Below are positions 1 through 7,712 of a stretch of DNA of 9,013 bases, piece after piece. Source of the stretch: Candidatus Heimdallarchaeota archaeon (lineage in GTDB: Archaea > Asgardarchaeota > Heimdallarchaeia > Heimdallarchaeales > Kariarchaeaceae). The position numbers and the translations under genes were made by a program. Each line of letters begins with the position of its first letter. The first letter of the stretch is position 1. The stretch spans positions 1 to 9,013 of the forward strand of contig DAOUUM010000088.1 in NCBI GenBank assembly GCA_030668165.1, in the 5' to 3' direction. A model generated the notes under the pieces. It searched no databases, was not told the origin of the DNA, and saw only the letters and a list, made by a program, of their open reading frames with translations.

Positions 1-1658
1 GAAACTATTTCAAATCTAGTAAATGCCAAGGATTGAAGTGGTACAAGGGCTGCGTATGATTGCTCTGAGCCTTTTGAGGCTATTACATGAAATCGTCGGT
101 ATTTTTTACTATCTAGAAGTTTGTACATCAGCTTTTTCATTTCTTTAACATCAAACTCTCCGATTGGTTTACTAGCTATGGATAGCCTTATCTCACAAAT
201 ACTGGGATCTGCTCCATCAAAGTGGTGAGCTTCATTTATGTAGAAATCCATTAATTTTCTCCCAGGCATTATCTTCATACCCGATCTCATTATTTTAGGA
301 CTTAGATTTTCATCCAAAAGTATCTCTTCTGAGGATTTAGTTGCTTGAACAATGAATTCACCTCCGTTATCATCACGAATTCCAACCACAGGCATTTTTG
401 ATGGTAATTTGAATTCAATTATTTGAGATATATTTTTACTATTTGCGTGATTGAATATGTACAATAGAGTTTTATCTGTATTGTCACCGATATTTTTCAG
501 TTTCTCAATACCATCTTCAATTAAACTAGCGGATATGGTTTCAGACCATGAGAATCTGGATTTCATCTCCTCATGCGTTTGATCCACCGAGCATCCACAT
601 ATTGAATCATGAGGATGGTTTTTGAGAAGCCATTTCCACGACAATTCAAGAAATGATCTGGGATATTCATTTAATCCATAAAAAGAGACGTATGTACTTA
701 TCGGCTCGGCGTAATTAACAAGAAGATCCTCTGATTTCTGATTCCATAATTTTATCCACATTCTTGCAGAGTAAGTATTTTGGAGGAGTGGTGCTCTTGC
801 GGATGACCTAAACTCTCCCACATAATTATTGGGAATGAATTCAGCTTTGTTTATTCCATCTTGCAATTTATCAATGTAATGCTGGAGTAATCCAACTGAA
901 ACATTGTTTGGTGAAAAATCTATCTTTGATATTAACTTGCTTATCACCGGATTGGGAAATTGATGGTCCGTACCATTCATGAGTAAATACACTGGTATTG
1001 GAGAAAATGGATCCAGCTCAGCGACAATATTTCCAATTTCCTCTTCTAATTCTTTTTTGGATTCAGAGAGTGTGGCTGCATTGCCATAGCCAAAGGGCAT
1101 GTAAACACCCAGTAATGAGGATGAAGAACTTTCATGCCTTTTCCAGGTGAAGGGTACACTTGTGATTTCATTCCCCACACCTCTCCAAAGCACTACAGAA
1201 TTAATTTCTGTCAAATCTGCTATTATTTGAGGGATCACTTGTGAATGTCCAAACTGATCTGGTAAGTAGGCCACCTGCATTAATGGGAAATCTAATTCCC
1301 TTGCCAGATTATTACTTATCTCTAGATTGCGTATAAGGCTTTCTTCACCCACTAACCACTCATCTGGCAAAAGGTACCACGGTCCAATGGCTAATTTCCC
1401 ACTCCTAATTAATTCTAGAACCTTTGATTTATTCTCAGGTCTGATCTCAAAATAATCCTCAAGAACTATTGTTTGACCATCCAACATAAAATAATAATCC
1501 TGCTCTGACATTATATCAATAATATTATCTATTAATTGAACTAAATTGAACCTGAAGGTTTGAAATGGTTTATACCACTCTCGATCCCAATGTGTGTGTG
1601 GTACAATTATTATTTCTTTAGCCGGATTTTCCATATTAAATTTGCAGGTGTGAGACAT
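1..1658 (-). CDS. Glycoside hydrolase family 38 alpha-mannosidase, N-terminal part (C-terminus cut by window edge)
   Basis: GH38 enzymes are zinc-dependent retaining alpha-mannosidases; the closest in style are the bacterial MngB-like enzymes that act on mannosylglycerate or oligomannosides. The reading frame is open from the start to the left edge, giving 552 codons of an expected 800-900 or so. Numbered from the start at 1658, the signature HTHWDREW holds the zinc ligands H23 and D25. LPDQFGHS (about 132-139) holds the likely nucleophile D134, which also binds zinc in this family. NGTDHQFP follows at 228-235, and HPHDSICG (348-355) supplies the last zinc ligand H350. The C-terminal beta-sandwich region is mostly missing. 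There is no signal peptide, so it is probably cytoplasmic. Two in-frame ATGs exist, at 1658 and 1634. I prefer 1658 because an AT-rich TATA-like stretch lies about 25-30 nt upstream of it; neither has a Shine-Dalgarno site. The substrate cannot be read from the sequence. Confidence 0.95.
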   Translation of the reverse strand, partial: MSHTCKFNMENPAKEIIIVPHTHWDREWYKPFQTFRFNLVQLIDNIIDIMSEQDYYFMLDGQTIVLEDYFEIRPENKSKVLELIRSGKLAIGPWYLLPDEWLVGEESLIRNLEISNNLARELDFPLMQVAYLPDQFGHSQVIPQIIADLTEINSVVLWRGVGNEITSVPFTWKRHESSSSSLLGVYMPFGYGNAATLSESKKELEEEIGNIVAELDPFSPIPVYLLMNGTDHQFPNPVISKLISKIDFSPNNVSVGLLQHYIDKLQDGINKAEFIPNNYVGEFRSSARAPLLQNTYSARMWIKLWNQKSEDLLVNYAEPISTYVSFYGLNEYPRSFLELSWKWLLKNHPHDSICGCSVDQTHEEMKSRFSWSETISASLIEDGIEKLKNIGDNTDKTLLYIFNHANSKNISQIIEFKLPSKMPVVGIRDDNGGEFIVQATKSSEEILLDENLSPKIMRSGMKIMPGRKLMDFYINEAHHFDGADPSICEIRLSIASKPIGEFDVKEMKKLMYKLLDSKKYRRFHVIASKGSEQSYAALVPLQSLAFTRFEIV

Positions 1659-1679
1659 TTAATCATTTATTCCGATAAT

Positions 1680-1695
1680 ATATTTATTTTATAGA
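1680..1695 (-). promoter_or_regulatory. TATA-like box of the GH38 gene
   Basis: On the minus strand this reads as an AT-only run containing TATAAAATAAATATA. Its centre is about 26-32 nt upstream of the ATG at 1658, the spacing expected for a leaderless or nearly leaderless archaeal transcript. From the alternative ATG at 1634 the leader would be about 25-30 nt. Confidence 0.5.
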
Positions 1696-1728
1696 AATAT
1701 GGTTTAAATCAGTCTTTATCCCGAGTTA

Positions 1729-1743
1729 ATGAACATAGTTCAT
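1729..1743. repeat. Short dyad, ATGAAC-ATA-GTTCAT
   Basis: A perfect inverted repeat with 6-base arms and a 3-base centre lies between the stop of the permuted papain-like gene (1758) and the TATA-like box of the GH38 gene. It could be an operator upstream of the GH38 promoter or a weak hairpin at the end of the preceding transcript, but no T-run follows it on the minus strand. Arms this short can arise by chance. Confidence 0.3.
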
Positions 1744-1757
1744 AATTATCAAATGGG

Positions 1758-2669
1758 TTAAATTGCAAGTTTATCCGATCCCTCCTTGAGTATGAAAATC
1801 TCATCCTCAAGAATCGCCCCAAGTCTCAAATTCTTAATATGTTCATTTTCTTTGTTCTTTATAGACGTGAAATTGGAGAAGTCAGGAGGGGTGTACTCAT
1901 TGGAACAGGGGTACTGTTTCATATTACCATCAGGTAACAAACCCATTCTCATATAGGCCTCAGCTATTAGTTCACTACAAAATATCCTTTCCAAGGTACT
2001 TTGTTTGTTTTTGAATAATTCTAGGTGTGTGAATGGAATAACGATATCAACTGCAGAATTAATCATCTCAATTAATCCCTTCAAAGTATGGAGATCATGA
2101 GTTCTTCCCTCAGTCTCAGATATAAATGCAAATAAATTATCTTTCATTTTCTCTGTTCGCTCAACCCTTAATTTTCTATATGCAATCATATCACTATCGT
2201 AGGTCTCAAGTCTATCTTGTAGAGGTCTAAGAATAACTCCATTTATTGCTGTTGCCTCAAATATACACAACTGATCATTCCCATCTCTGGCAACCAAGCC
2301 CATATGAGTGACTGGAGACCCATATGACCACTTAGCAGAGACATAGTCCCGATTATAATTCTTTCCAATGAACAGAATAATATCACCAGTCTCCATTGAT
2401 GAGACTACCGTATCATAGGTGGTAAATCTCAGGGGCAATGGGGACTTTAATCTTAATTGTTCCATACTTTCTACCTCAACCAAAGGAGGTCTGATGAACC
2501 AAAGTATTTTGAATGAATACCATGCTCTGGTGCCCAGGGGATAAACCAGGATGGCGATAATATTTTGGATAAAATGTAAAAATACACCCCTGTACAATAT
2601 CACAATGAACAATGAGACACAGACCATAGTGATTACAAATGAGTTACTATTGAAGAAAGATTGATCCAT
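1758..2669 (-). CDS. Membrane-anchored permuted papain-like hydrolase (YiiX/YaeF/poxvirus G6R type, NlpC/P60 superfamily)
   Basis: A 303-residue protein. Residues 11-27 and about 30-45 are hydrophobic and likely form one or two membrane helices or a hairpin. The domain from about 90 to 245 matches the circularly permuted NlpC/P60 fold, in which the catalytic His comes before the Cys. GDIILF is at 95-100, the His is H122 in SPVTHMGLV, a conserved-type acidic residue is E138 in IFEAT, and the likely nucleophile is C231 in FCSELIAEAY. Known relatives include bacterial YiiX/YaeF, poxvirus G6R and the LRAT-like lipid acyltransferases, so the substrate could be an amide, peptide or lipid ester; the sequence does not decide. 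Which side of the membrane the active site faces is unclear. The start is supported by a GGAG five bases upstream (2675-2678) and an in-frame stop further upstream. Its own TATA-like box suggests separate transcription from the gene before it. Confidence 0.82.
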   Translation of the reverse strand: MDQSFFNSNSFVITMVCVSLFIVILYRGVFLHFIQNIIAILVYPLGTRAWYSFKILWFIRPPLVEVESMEQLRLKSPLPLRFTTYDTVVSSMETGDIILFIGKNYNRDYVSAKWSYGSPVTHMGLVARDGNDQLCIFEATAINGVILRPLQDRLETYDSDMIAYRKLRVERTEKMKDNLFAFISETEGRTHDLHTLKGLIEMINSAVDIVIPFTHLELFKNKQSTLERIFCSELIAEAYMRMGLLPDGNMKQYPCSNEYTPPDFSNFTSIKNKENEHIKNLRLGAILEDEIFILKEGSDKLAI

Positions 2670-2674
2670 TGAGA

Positions 2675-2678
2675 CTCC
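2675..2678 (-). promoter_or_regulatory. Possible ribosome binding site GGAG
   Basis: GGAG on the minus strand, five bases before the ATG at 2669. It is the only plausible Shine-Dalgarno site I see ahead of any gene start here, and it agrees with a promoter that would leave a leader of some 25-30 nt. Confidence 0.45.
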
Positions 2679-2717
2679 ATCGCATGTTGTTTAACTAATT
2701 TGTGTGTGTACATGTTT

Positions 2718-2726
2718 GAATATATT
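2718..2726 (-). promoter_or_regulatory. TATA-like box of the permuted papain-like gene
   Basis: AATATATTC on the minus strand, with transcription predicted to begin near 2696 and a leader of about 27 nt. A second candidate, AAAATATAAAATG, lies at about 2749-2761 and would give a leader of about 60 nt. Confidence 0.4.
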
Positions 2727-2770
2727 GCCTCGAGATCGATCTATTGCATCATTTTATATTTTGATGAATC

Positions 2771-2777
2771 AAAAAAA
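2771..2777 (-). terminator. T-tract terminator after the PRC-GNAT gene
   Basis: A run of seven T on the minus strand, 21 bases past the stop codon of the PRC-barrel/GNAT gene and just ahead of the promoter candidates of the next gene. Archaeal RNA polymerase terminates at T-rich tracts without needing a hairpin, and none is seen. Confidence 0.5.
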
Positions 2778-2798
2778 TATTATGTTATTACCAGTTTT

Positions 2799-3965
2799 CT
2801 ATTTGATGTAAAAATCATCAATCTCGTCAAAACCATAATTTGAGAAAAGAGCCAGTGATGCCTCATTATTCACAAGTACATCACTTTGAATAAAATTAAT
2901 TCCCTGTTGTTTGAATTGAGTGACAACATAATTCAGCAGAGCACTTGAGAAACGTTTACCTCTGAATTTGTGATGAATCCCAATACCGCAAATTGTACCA
3001 ATTTTGTCCTGATCTCTGTTAGTGTAACTAACTATACAATATCCCACAGGTTTGTTGTATGCATATGCAAGATAACTTCCGGTAGAAAAATATTTGAGTA
3101 GTTTTTCTCTACTCATCTCCTCGTAAGGATCCACACTAGATAATGCAATTGCATTGTACAAATCAACAAATTCATCAATCTGATTATCATCTGTGCTATC
3201 AAATTCCTTGAATTTAAGCAGGGCATTGGCATTGCTCAGTTTAGCAACTTTGCTTGCAAGTATCCGCAGTATATTCTCAATGGCAGTCTCCATCACCACA
3301 TAGTGATATCTTCTGTGGATCTTGTCTCCGGGAAATTTTATGTCTTCAAAATTCTCAATTCCCTTCTCAATTAATGACAGCAAGGATACCTCTCTTACTC
3401 GAGAACGTTTTGAGGATGATTTTCTCACTACAATTTTCTTCTGTGAAATTTCAGTAATATATTTGGTTGGCATGAAAATTTTGTTGCTCATATAGATATT
3501 CATCACGGATAACATGTGATTCATTGAGAGTGGGGGGCTAATTATCAGTGAGAATTCACCACTTGACAGAAAAATCAGATCGGACACAATTCCCACAGTG
3601 ACTCCAGTTTTGTATTTTACAGGCATATGTTTTATCTTGGAGAATAAGATAAGTCCATCAGGTGGATCCCATTTACGATTTGTATTCTCCAATTCCTCAG
3701 CAGTAAGTTTTGTATGGATCCTATGATTATCTTTCTTGCTAAGATCAATTTGATTGATTGGAACTATCTCATCAATGTCATCTATCAGATTTAATTCTTC
3801 CATGGTCTCCTCAAGAAGTGTGCCGTATATAATGAATGAATGCACTGAAAGGTCATCCAAGCGGATCAGCACATCTCCTATGTGACCTATTTTTTTTCCA
3901 TCTGGATCCAGTACATCATATTTCTTCATCTTGCTGAAGGTTAGACCACTTTGAAGAGTATCCAT
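2799..3965 (-). CDS. Two PRC-barrel domains fused to a GNAT acetyltransferase
   Basis: A 388-residue, probably cytoplasmic protein with three domains. The first PRC barrel spans about 10-85 and has the typical opening MKKYDVLDPDGKKIGHIGDV. The second, more divergent, spans about 106-182 (KTGVTVGIVSDLIF, then a closing strand ending KIVV). A basic linker (about 181-192) and a helical stretch lead to a GNAT domain at about 250-388. In that domain, KPVGYCIVSY is the central strand region and FRGKRFSSALL (334-344) is the acetyl-CoA pyrophosphate loop. NNEASLALFSNYGF (366-379) is the usual late GNAT helix and turn. The loop has Arg where the second Gly of the RGxG motif normally lies, so cofactor binding may be altered. 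PRC barrels are protein- or RNA-contact modules in RimM, photosynthetic reaction centres and archaeal division proteins. The acceptor is unknown. M1 is favoured over M13 because a TATA-like box sits 30 nt upstream of it. Confidence 0.87.
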   Translation of the reverse strand: MDTLQSGLTFSKMKKYDVLDPDGKKIGHIGDVLIRLDDLSVHSFIIYGTLLEETMEELNLIDDIDEIVPINQIDLSKKDNHRIHTKLTAEELENTNRKWDPPDGLILFSKIKHMPVKYKTGVTVGIVSDLIFLSSGEFSLIISPPLSMNHMLSVMNIYMSNKIFMPTKYITEISQKKIVVRKSSSKRSRVREVSLLSLIEKGIENFEDIKFPGDKIHRRYHYVVMETAIENILRILASKVAKLSNANALLKFKEFDSTDDNQIDEFVDLYNAIALSSVDPYEEMSREKLLKYFSTGSYLAYAYNKPVGYCIVSYTNRDQDKIGTICGIGIHHKFRGKRFSSALLNYVVTQFKQQGINFIQSDVLVNNEASLALFSNYGFDEIDDFYIK

Positions 3966-3990
3966 GTTTCAAATTGAGTTTGGAGGAGGA

Positions 3991-3999
3991 TTATAAAAA
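3991..3999 (-). promoter_or_regulatory. TATA-like box of the PRC-GNAT gene
   Basis: TTTTTATAA on the minus strand, preceded by a purine-rich stretch (GAAAGGTGA) that could serve as the TFB recognition element. The centre is about 30 nt before the ATG at 3965, predicting a leader of only a few bases. The T5 inside it could also help terminate the serine hydrolase transcript that ends at 4038. Confidence 0.55.
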
Positions 4000-4037
4000 G
4001 TCACCTTTCAGTTTCCCATTTCATAGTATGACTTCGA

Positions 4038-5222
4038 TCATTGGATATTTTTATTTCTCTTTCTTGCTGTGTAAATCAATAATAACACAACTGGGATGGC
4101 TAGTAATATGTATAAAGTATTATTTGTTCCCTGTTCTTCAGTTTGATCAGTTATTGAGGGCAGGATGTAGTTAAATAAAACATACTCTGATGGTTCAATT
4201 GTGGTGTATCCACTGAAAACAGCGATGAGTTCCAAAGATGGAATAATATAGATTCGAGTGTTCAAAGAAACTCCATCTGAGCCCCATGCAAAATAAATTC
4301 CCTCTTCTGCCATATTCCACCACTGGTAGCTGTATCCATAATCAGTATCGAATATCTCTGAGTGACCCTGATTGTTTATCTTAGAGCTAAGTACCGCATC
4401 CACCCATTCCTCTGATAGGAGTTCCTCCCCATCCCACGATCCCTTATTCAAGTAGAGATAGGCTAGACTTGCAAGTGATCTTGTGCTAAGGGAAAGACCT
4501 GTTCCAGTATGTACCCCATTAAAAGCTCGGGACCAATAACTACTTTCGATACCAATGACATCAAATAGGTACTGATCTGCAAAATCCTCTAGATCCATTC
4601 CGCTTGTTTCCTCGATAATTGACCCCAAAAGATTGGAGGTCCCAGTACTATATTCCCAATTTGTTCCGGGTTCAAATACAATTGGCAGATCTAGCATATA
4701 CTGGATCATATCAGCACTATGACTCATTTTATAGTATGAGTTTTCAGGATCCAAATACGAGCAATTATGTTCATTATAATCAAATCCAGCGGTCATGGTC
4801 AATAAATGTTCCAAAGTTATTGATTCTTTGTTTGTGTCAATATTAAGAATTGTTCGATCAGGAAAGAAATCAAGCATCTTCTGATCTAGACCCTCGATAA
4901 ATCCTTCATGTATGGCAATTCCTATGAGAGTAGCAGTAAAACTTTTGGTGGCTGAGAGTATATTTGTTAAACTATCAGGACCTAATGGAGAACTCTCCAT
5001 GACTATATAGCCATTTCTAATAATTAGAGCGTTCAAACTCGGTGCATTCTCTGACAGATAATCACTAGCCTCTTGGATCATCTCAGGATCCATGTTTTCT
5101 ATTTCAGGATCAGATTCCAACCAATTATCTGTCGGCCAGTAGGCACTGGAAGATATCGGAATAGAGACAAAAATAATAATTATGAGAAGAGACATTAATT
5201 TGGGTATCATTTGGGTGGTCAT
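4038..5222 (-). CDS. Secreted membrane-anchored serine hydrolase, beta-lactamase/penicillin-binding-protein fold
   Basis: A 394-residue protein of the beta-lactamase-related family that also holds class C enzymes, EstB-type esterases, D-aminopeptidases and nylon-oligomer hydrolases. A hydrophobic signal segment (8-26) is followed by the mature domain. The SxxK motif is SATK with nucleophile S90 and general base K93. LEHLLTMTAGFDY (137-149) and FEPGTNWEYSTGTSN (183-197) are typical of the family, with Tyr Y191; the usual YxN triad reads Y-S-T. The third motif, normally HxG or KTG-like, is probably FAWGSDG (311-317). A C-terminal helix (369-384) and the tail ARKRNKN fit a stop-transfer anchor, so the catalytic domain should face outward. 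The substrate cannot be inferred: peptide, amide and ester hydrolysis are all known. It lies 77 bases after the surface-protein gene but has its own TATA-like box. ATGs at 5222 and 5210 are both possible; the first is kept. Confidence 0.9.
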   Translation of the reverse strand: MTTQMIPKLMSLLIIIIFVSIPISSSAYWPTDNWLESDPEIENMDPEMIQEASDYLSENAPSLNALIIRNGYIVMESSPLGPDSLTNILSATKSFTATLIGIAIHEGFIEGLDQKMLDFFPDRTILNIDTNKESITLEHLLTMTAGFDYNEHNCSYLDPENSYYKMSHSADMIQYMLDLPIVFEPGTNWEYSTGTSNLLGSIIEETSGMDLEDFADQYLFDVIGIESSYWSRAFNGVHTGTGLSLSTRSLASLAYLYLNKGSWDGEELLSEEWVDAVLSSKINNQGHSEIFDTDYGYSYQWWNMAEEGIYFAWGSDGVSLNTRIYIIPSLELIAVFSGYTTIEPSEYVLFNYILPSITDQTEEQGTNNTLYILLAIPVVLLLIYTARKRNKNIQ

Positions 5223-5254
5223 TGAAAATATTCCAAAATATCAAATGTATGGGC

Positions 5255-5263
5255 AAATATAAG
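5255..5263 (-). promoter_or_regulatory. TATA-like box of the serine hydrolase gene
   Basis: CTTATATTT on the minus strand, centred about 37 nt upstream of the ATG at 5222. This predicts a short leader of about 10-12 nt with no Shine-Dalgarno sequence. It lies in the 77-base gap after the surface-protein gene, which shows no clear T-tract, so some read-through from that gene is possible. Confidence 0.5.
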
Positions 5264-5299
5264 ATATTATGTTGAGGTAATTTTTGTATATTATTGTTA

Positions 5300-7666
5300 T
5301 TAAACTACAGTTCTTCTTCTTCTAATAATAATGTATGCACCTGCAGATGCACCAATAATCAGGACTGCAGTTGTGGTGATTCCAAAGGCACCAAGAGCTG
5401 ATCCTTCTGGATCAAATCTTCTTTCTTCCTCTGTTTCAATGAAATCTAATCTCAGTTCAGGAAGTTGCTCTATTTCGAGTTTATCAACTTGAATTGCTAG
5501 AGTACCATTCAAAACACCAATGGGACCATTGAAATCAAGTTCAAATCCCAAAATCTTGTCTTCTGTCACAGCAAATTCATAGATGTAGTAATAGTGGGTG
5601 ATATTATCAATTATCTCTGTTCTGAATGACTCGAGTCCACCATAAACAAATGTTGAGTCCATATATGCCTGGATATTAGAAATGGTCCTATTTGTTGTCT
5701 CGATAATCACAATGTATCCTGATTCCTCTGCCTCAAAATTGTAATATGCACTGATACTATTATTGTAGGCAAACAGATCCTGAGTATATCCATCAAGTAA
5801 TGATCCGGTATAATATGCAGAGGTGGGATTTTCAATTCTTGCCTGTGCAATATTGTCTGATCTCACAATTCTGAGCTGTGATGTGACAGTTGGATCATCT
5901 GATGCCAAAATATCACCAGCTGGGAAGATTAATGATGAATTGTAGAATTCATTGCTTGTGATCTCAAGTCTCATGAACATTCCATTGATATTATATGGTA
6001 CATCTGGAGAAGTAGCCGCATATGCCACCAGAGTATTATTATCAACTAAGAATTGAGGATCCACCAAATTGGCCAAATGAACAAAAGCCTTGTCATGGTT
6101 AAATATATTGTTCCCATCGAAATCATACAGGTTGAAATCATAAGATACAGATGCATTCTGTTTTGAGGTGTAAGTTATGTTGTAATAATCCTTTACAAAA
6201 CCAGATGCTGGAAGATAGATGAATTGAGGTGTTGATAGTACTGAACTCACGGATACTGCCCCATTTTGATCGAGTGTAGTGTAGCCATAAGTCTGGAATC
6301 TATGAAGATGATACTGCTGCATGGATACTATATAATCTCCAGCTGGAATCATCAAGAGGACATGATCTCGATTATTCAGTATATCATGCATGAAATCGTA
6401 CATGTATATTATCTCTCCAGTTATCATGGAGGTGAATTTTGCATCAACTGTTGTTGTAGAATTAAAACTGAAAATCAAATCCTGATCTGAGCTATATCTG
6501 TAAAATGTTCTCGATCCGGCATAAGTTTGTTGTAGAGGTTTGAAATCCTCATTTATAGGAAGATCATCCATTGGATACGTAGTGGCATAGACCGTGTAGT
6601 CAACATCAAATCCTTTTTCAAGCCCCAGATCCTCTTTGACGGCCTTAACATTGACATCTTCATCATCTGGTGGTATGATATTGATATTGATCAATACCTT
6701 TTGATCTGTCACAATCTGCCTGGGCAGGGTTTGACCAAATATATTCTGATCAAGAGTGAAAACTCTCACCTCAAGTGTACCAAGATAATTAAAAGAATCG
6801 AGATACCGTGAGACAAATCTATTTACACCCAGTTCATACACCAAGGGATCCGAGGTGTTAAGATCTAGTTCAAAGAATTTAGAGATTGCCTCCTCTCCAT
6901 CAATCTGTTCTGAGAATCCAGTTTTTATGCTCTCTACTTCAATTTCATTCACTATGGCCACCTGGCTTAGCATGGAATCGCCAGTGTAGCTGGTCAGGAA
7001 TACGGTATAGGTTCCGTTTTCAGAAGTATATAATGGAACGTACATACCCACATGAATTGGTATACCCTTGTACTGGGTGGTACCCATACCAGAGGGGCTA
7101 ATTATATCAATCTGAAGGGAAAGTGTACGAGCACCCTCAGTCTGGGCAAATTCCAGATACATGAGTAATGGTGTCCCCTCGGTACCATTGAATAAAAATC
7201 CGTGTGGTTTATCCTCTAGTAGTAGAATATTTTCTTCACCATTGCTATTCCCATCGAGCTCGTTACTGGTGTAATTGAGCAAATTGTAGTACTCTCGCTC
7301 ATAATACAGTGTCAAATCTCGACCAGTGGTGTTTGAGAACTGGATGATATTATCACTAGCTGACTGTGAGAAATGTGAGTTCTCAGCATAAGTGGTGGGT
7401 CCTCCGGTTCCATCATCACCATGGATGTAATAATTTGAAGAACTGCCCCCGGTGAGAAAGCGTTCATTCAGGTATGCATCCTCAGCACTTGGTCTGAAGA
7501 AGATATCATTGCTAATGCCTGAGGAGATATTTACCTCATCTCTGATCAGCTGAGGCATTCTTAATTCTGAGGTCTCTGCCTGAACACTAGTTGATGATAA
7601 TATCATCATTGCAAGTAAAAACAGAGTCAAACCCTTGAAATGGATAGTGTTTATTTTCCCATTCAT
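5300..7666 (-). CDS. Large secreted surface protein with C-terminal membrane anchor
   Basis: A 788-residue protein of unknown function. Residues about 12-30 form a signal peptide, with likely cleavage after SVQA. The rest is rich in beta-forming, Asp/Asn/Tyr-rich sequence. It ends in a Gly/Ala/Ile-rich helix (about 757-781) and RRRRTVV, so nearly all of it should sit outside the cell. I count some 15 N-X-S/T sequons, among them N46, N112, N160, N217, N402, N496, N576, N659, N688 and N720, consistent with an N-glycosylated archaeal surface protein. Several segments resemble the beta-sandwich pattern of pre-peptidase C-terminal-like domains: a stretch ending ENGTYTVFL (216-224), one ending PAGDYIV (441-447) and one with YYNFEAEESGYIVI (641-654). 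I recognise no catalytic motif and no typical S-layer domain. The start is the only in-frame choice with a well-placed TATA-like box; the ATGs four bases either side are out of frame. Confidence 0.85.
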   Translation of the reverse strand: MNGKINTIHFKGLTLFLLAMMILSSTSVQAETSELRMPQLIRDEVNISSGISNDIFFRPSAEDAYLNERFLTGGSSSNYYIHGDDGTGGPTTYAENSHFSQSASDNIIQFSNTTGRDLTLYYEREYYNLLNYTSNELDGNSNGEENILLLEDKPHGFLFNGTEGTPLLMYLEFAQTEGARTLSLQIDIISPSGMGTTQYKGIPIHVGMYVPLYTSENGTYTVFLTSYTGDSMLSQVAIVNEIEVESIKTGFSEQIDGEEAISKFFELDLNTSDPLVYELGVNRFVSRYLDSFNYLGTLEVRVFTLDQNIFGQTLPRQIVTDQKVLININIIPPDDEDVNVKAVKEDLGLEKGFDVDYTVYATTYPMDDLPINEDFKPLQQTYAGSRTFYRYSSDQDLIFSFNSTTTVDAKFTSMITGEIIYMYDFMHDILNNRDHVLLMIPAGDYIVSMQQYHLHRFQTYGYTTLDQNGAVSVSSVLSTPQFIYLPASGFVKDYYNITYTSKQNASVSYDFNLYDFDGNNIFNHDKAFVHLANLVDPQFLVDNNTLVAYAATSPDVPYNINGMFMRLEITSNEFYNSSLIFPAGDILASDDPTVTSQLRIVRSDNIAQARIENPTSAYYTGSLLDGYTQDLFAYNNSISAYYNFEAEESGYIVIIETTNRTISNIQAYMDSTFVYGGLESFRTEIIDNITHYYYIYEFAVTEDKILGFELDFNGPIGVLNGTLAIQVDKLEIEQLPELRLDFIETEEERRFDPEGSALGAFGITTTAVLIIGASAGAYIIIRRRRTVV

Positions 7667-7687
7667 TCATTGATTGATTTACACTGT

Positions 7688-7699
7688 ACTATAAATACT
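7688..7699 (-). promoter_or_regulatory. TATA-like box of the surface-protein gene
   Basis: AGTATTTATAGT on the minus strand, preceded by the purine-rich GGATGAG. Its centre is about 27 nt from the ATG at 7666, the spacing of a leaderless transcript starting at or next to the A of the start codon. It is one of the best promoter candidates in the window. Confidence 0.6.
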
Positions 7700-7712
7700 C
7701 TCATCCTTATTG

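Noticed and set aside
2799..3965. RimM, because of the PRC barrel
   Set aside because: RimM has a different N-terminal domain and a single PRC barrel; here there are two barrels and a GNAT domain.
3254..4174. Plus-strand open frames at 3254-3457 and 3974-4174
   Set aside because: The first lies entirely inside the PRC-GNAT gene on the opposite strand; the second runs from the gap before it into the 3' end of the serine hydrolase. Neither gives a protein-like sequence or known motif, and both overlap better-supported features.
4619..7101. Plus-strand open frames at 4619-4846, 6266-6490 and 6886-7101
   Set aside because: They are antisense to the serine hydrolase and the surface protein, both of which have clear signal peptides, anchors and motifs in their own frame.
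7661..7680. Tetranucleotide pattern ATTC/ATTG around the start of the surface-protein gene
   Set aside because: Only two copies of each unit; too short to call a repeat array, though it creates two out-of-frame ATGs beside the real start.
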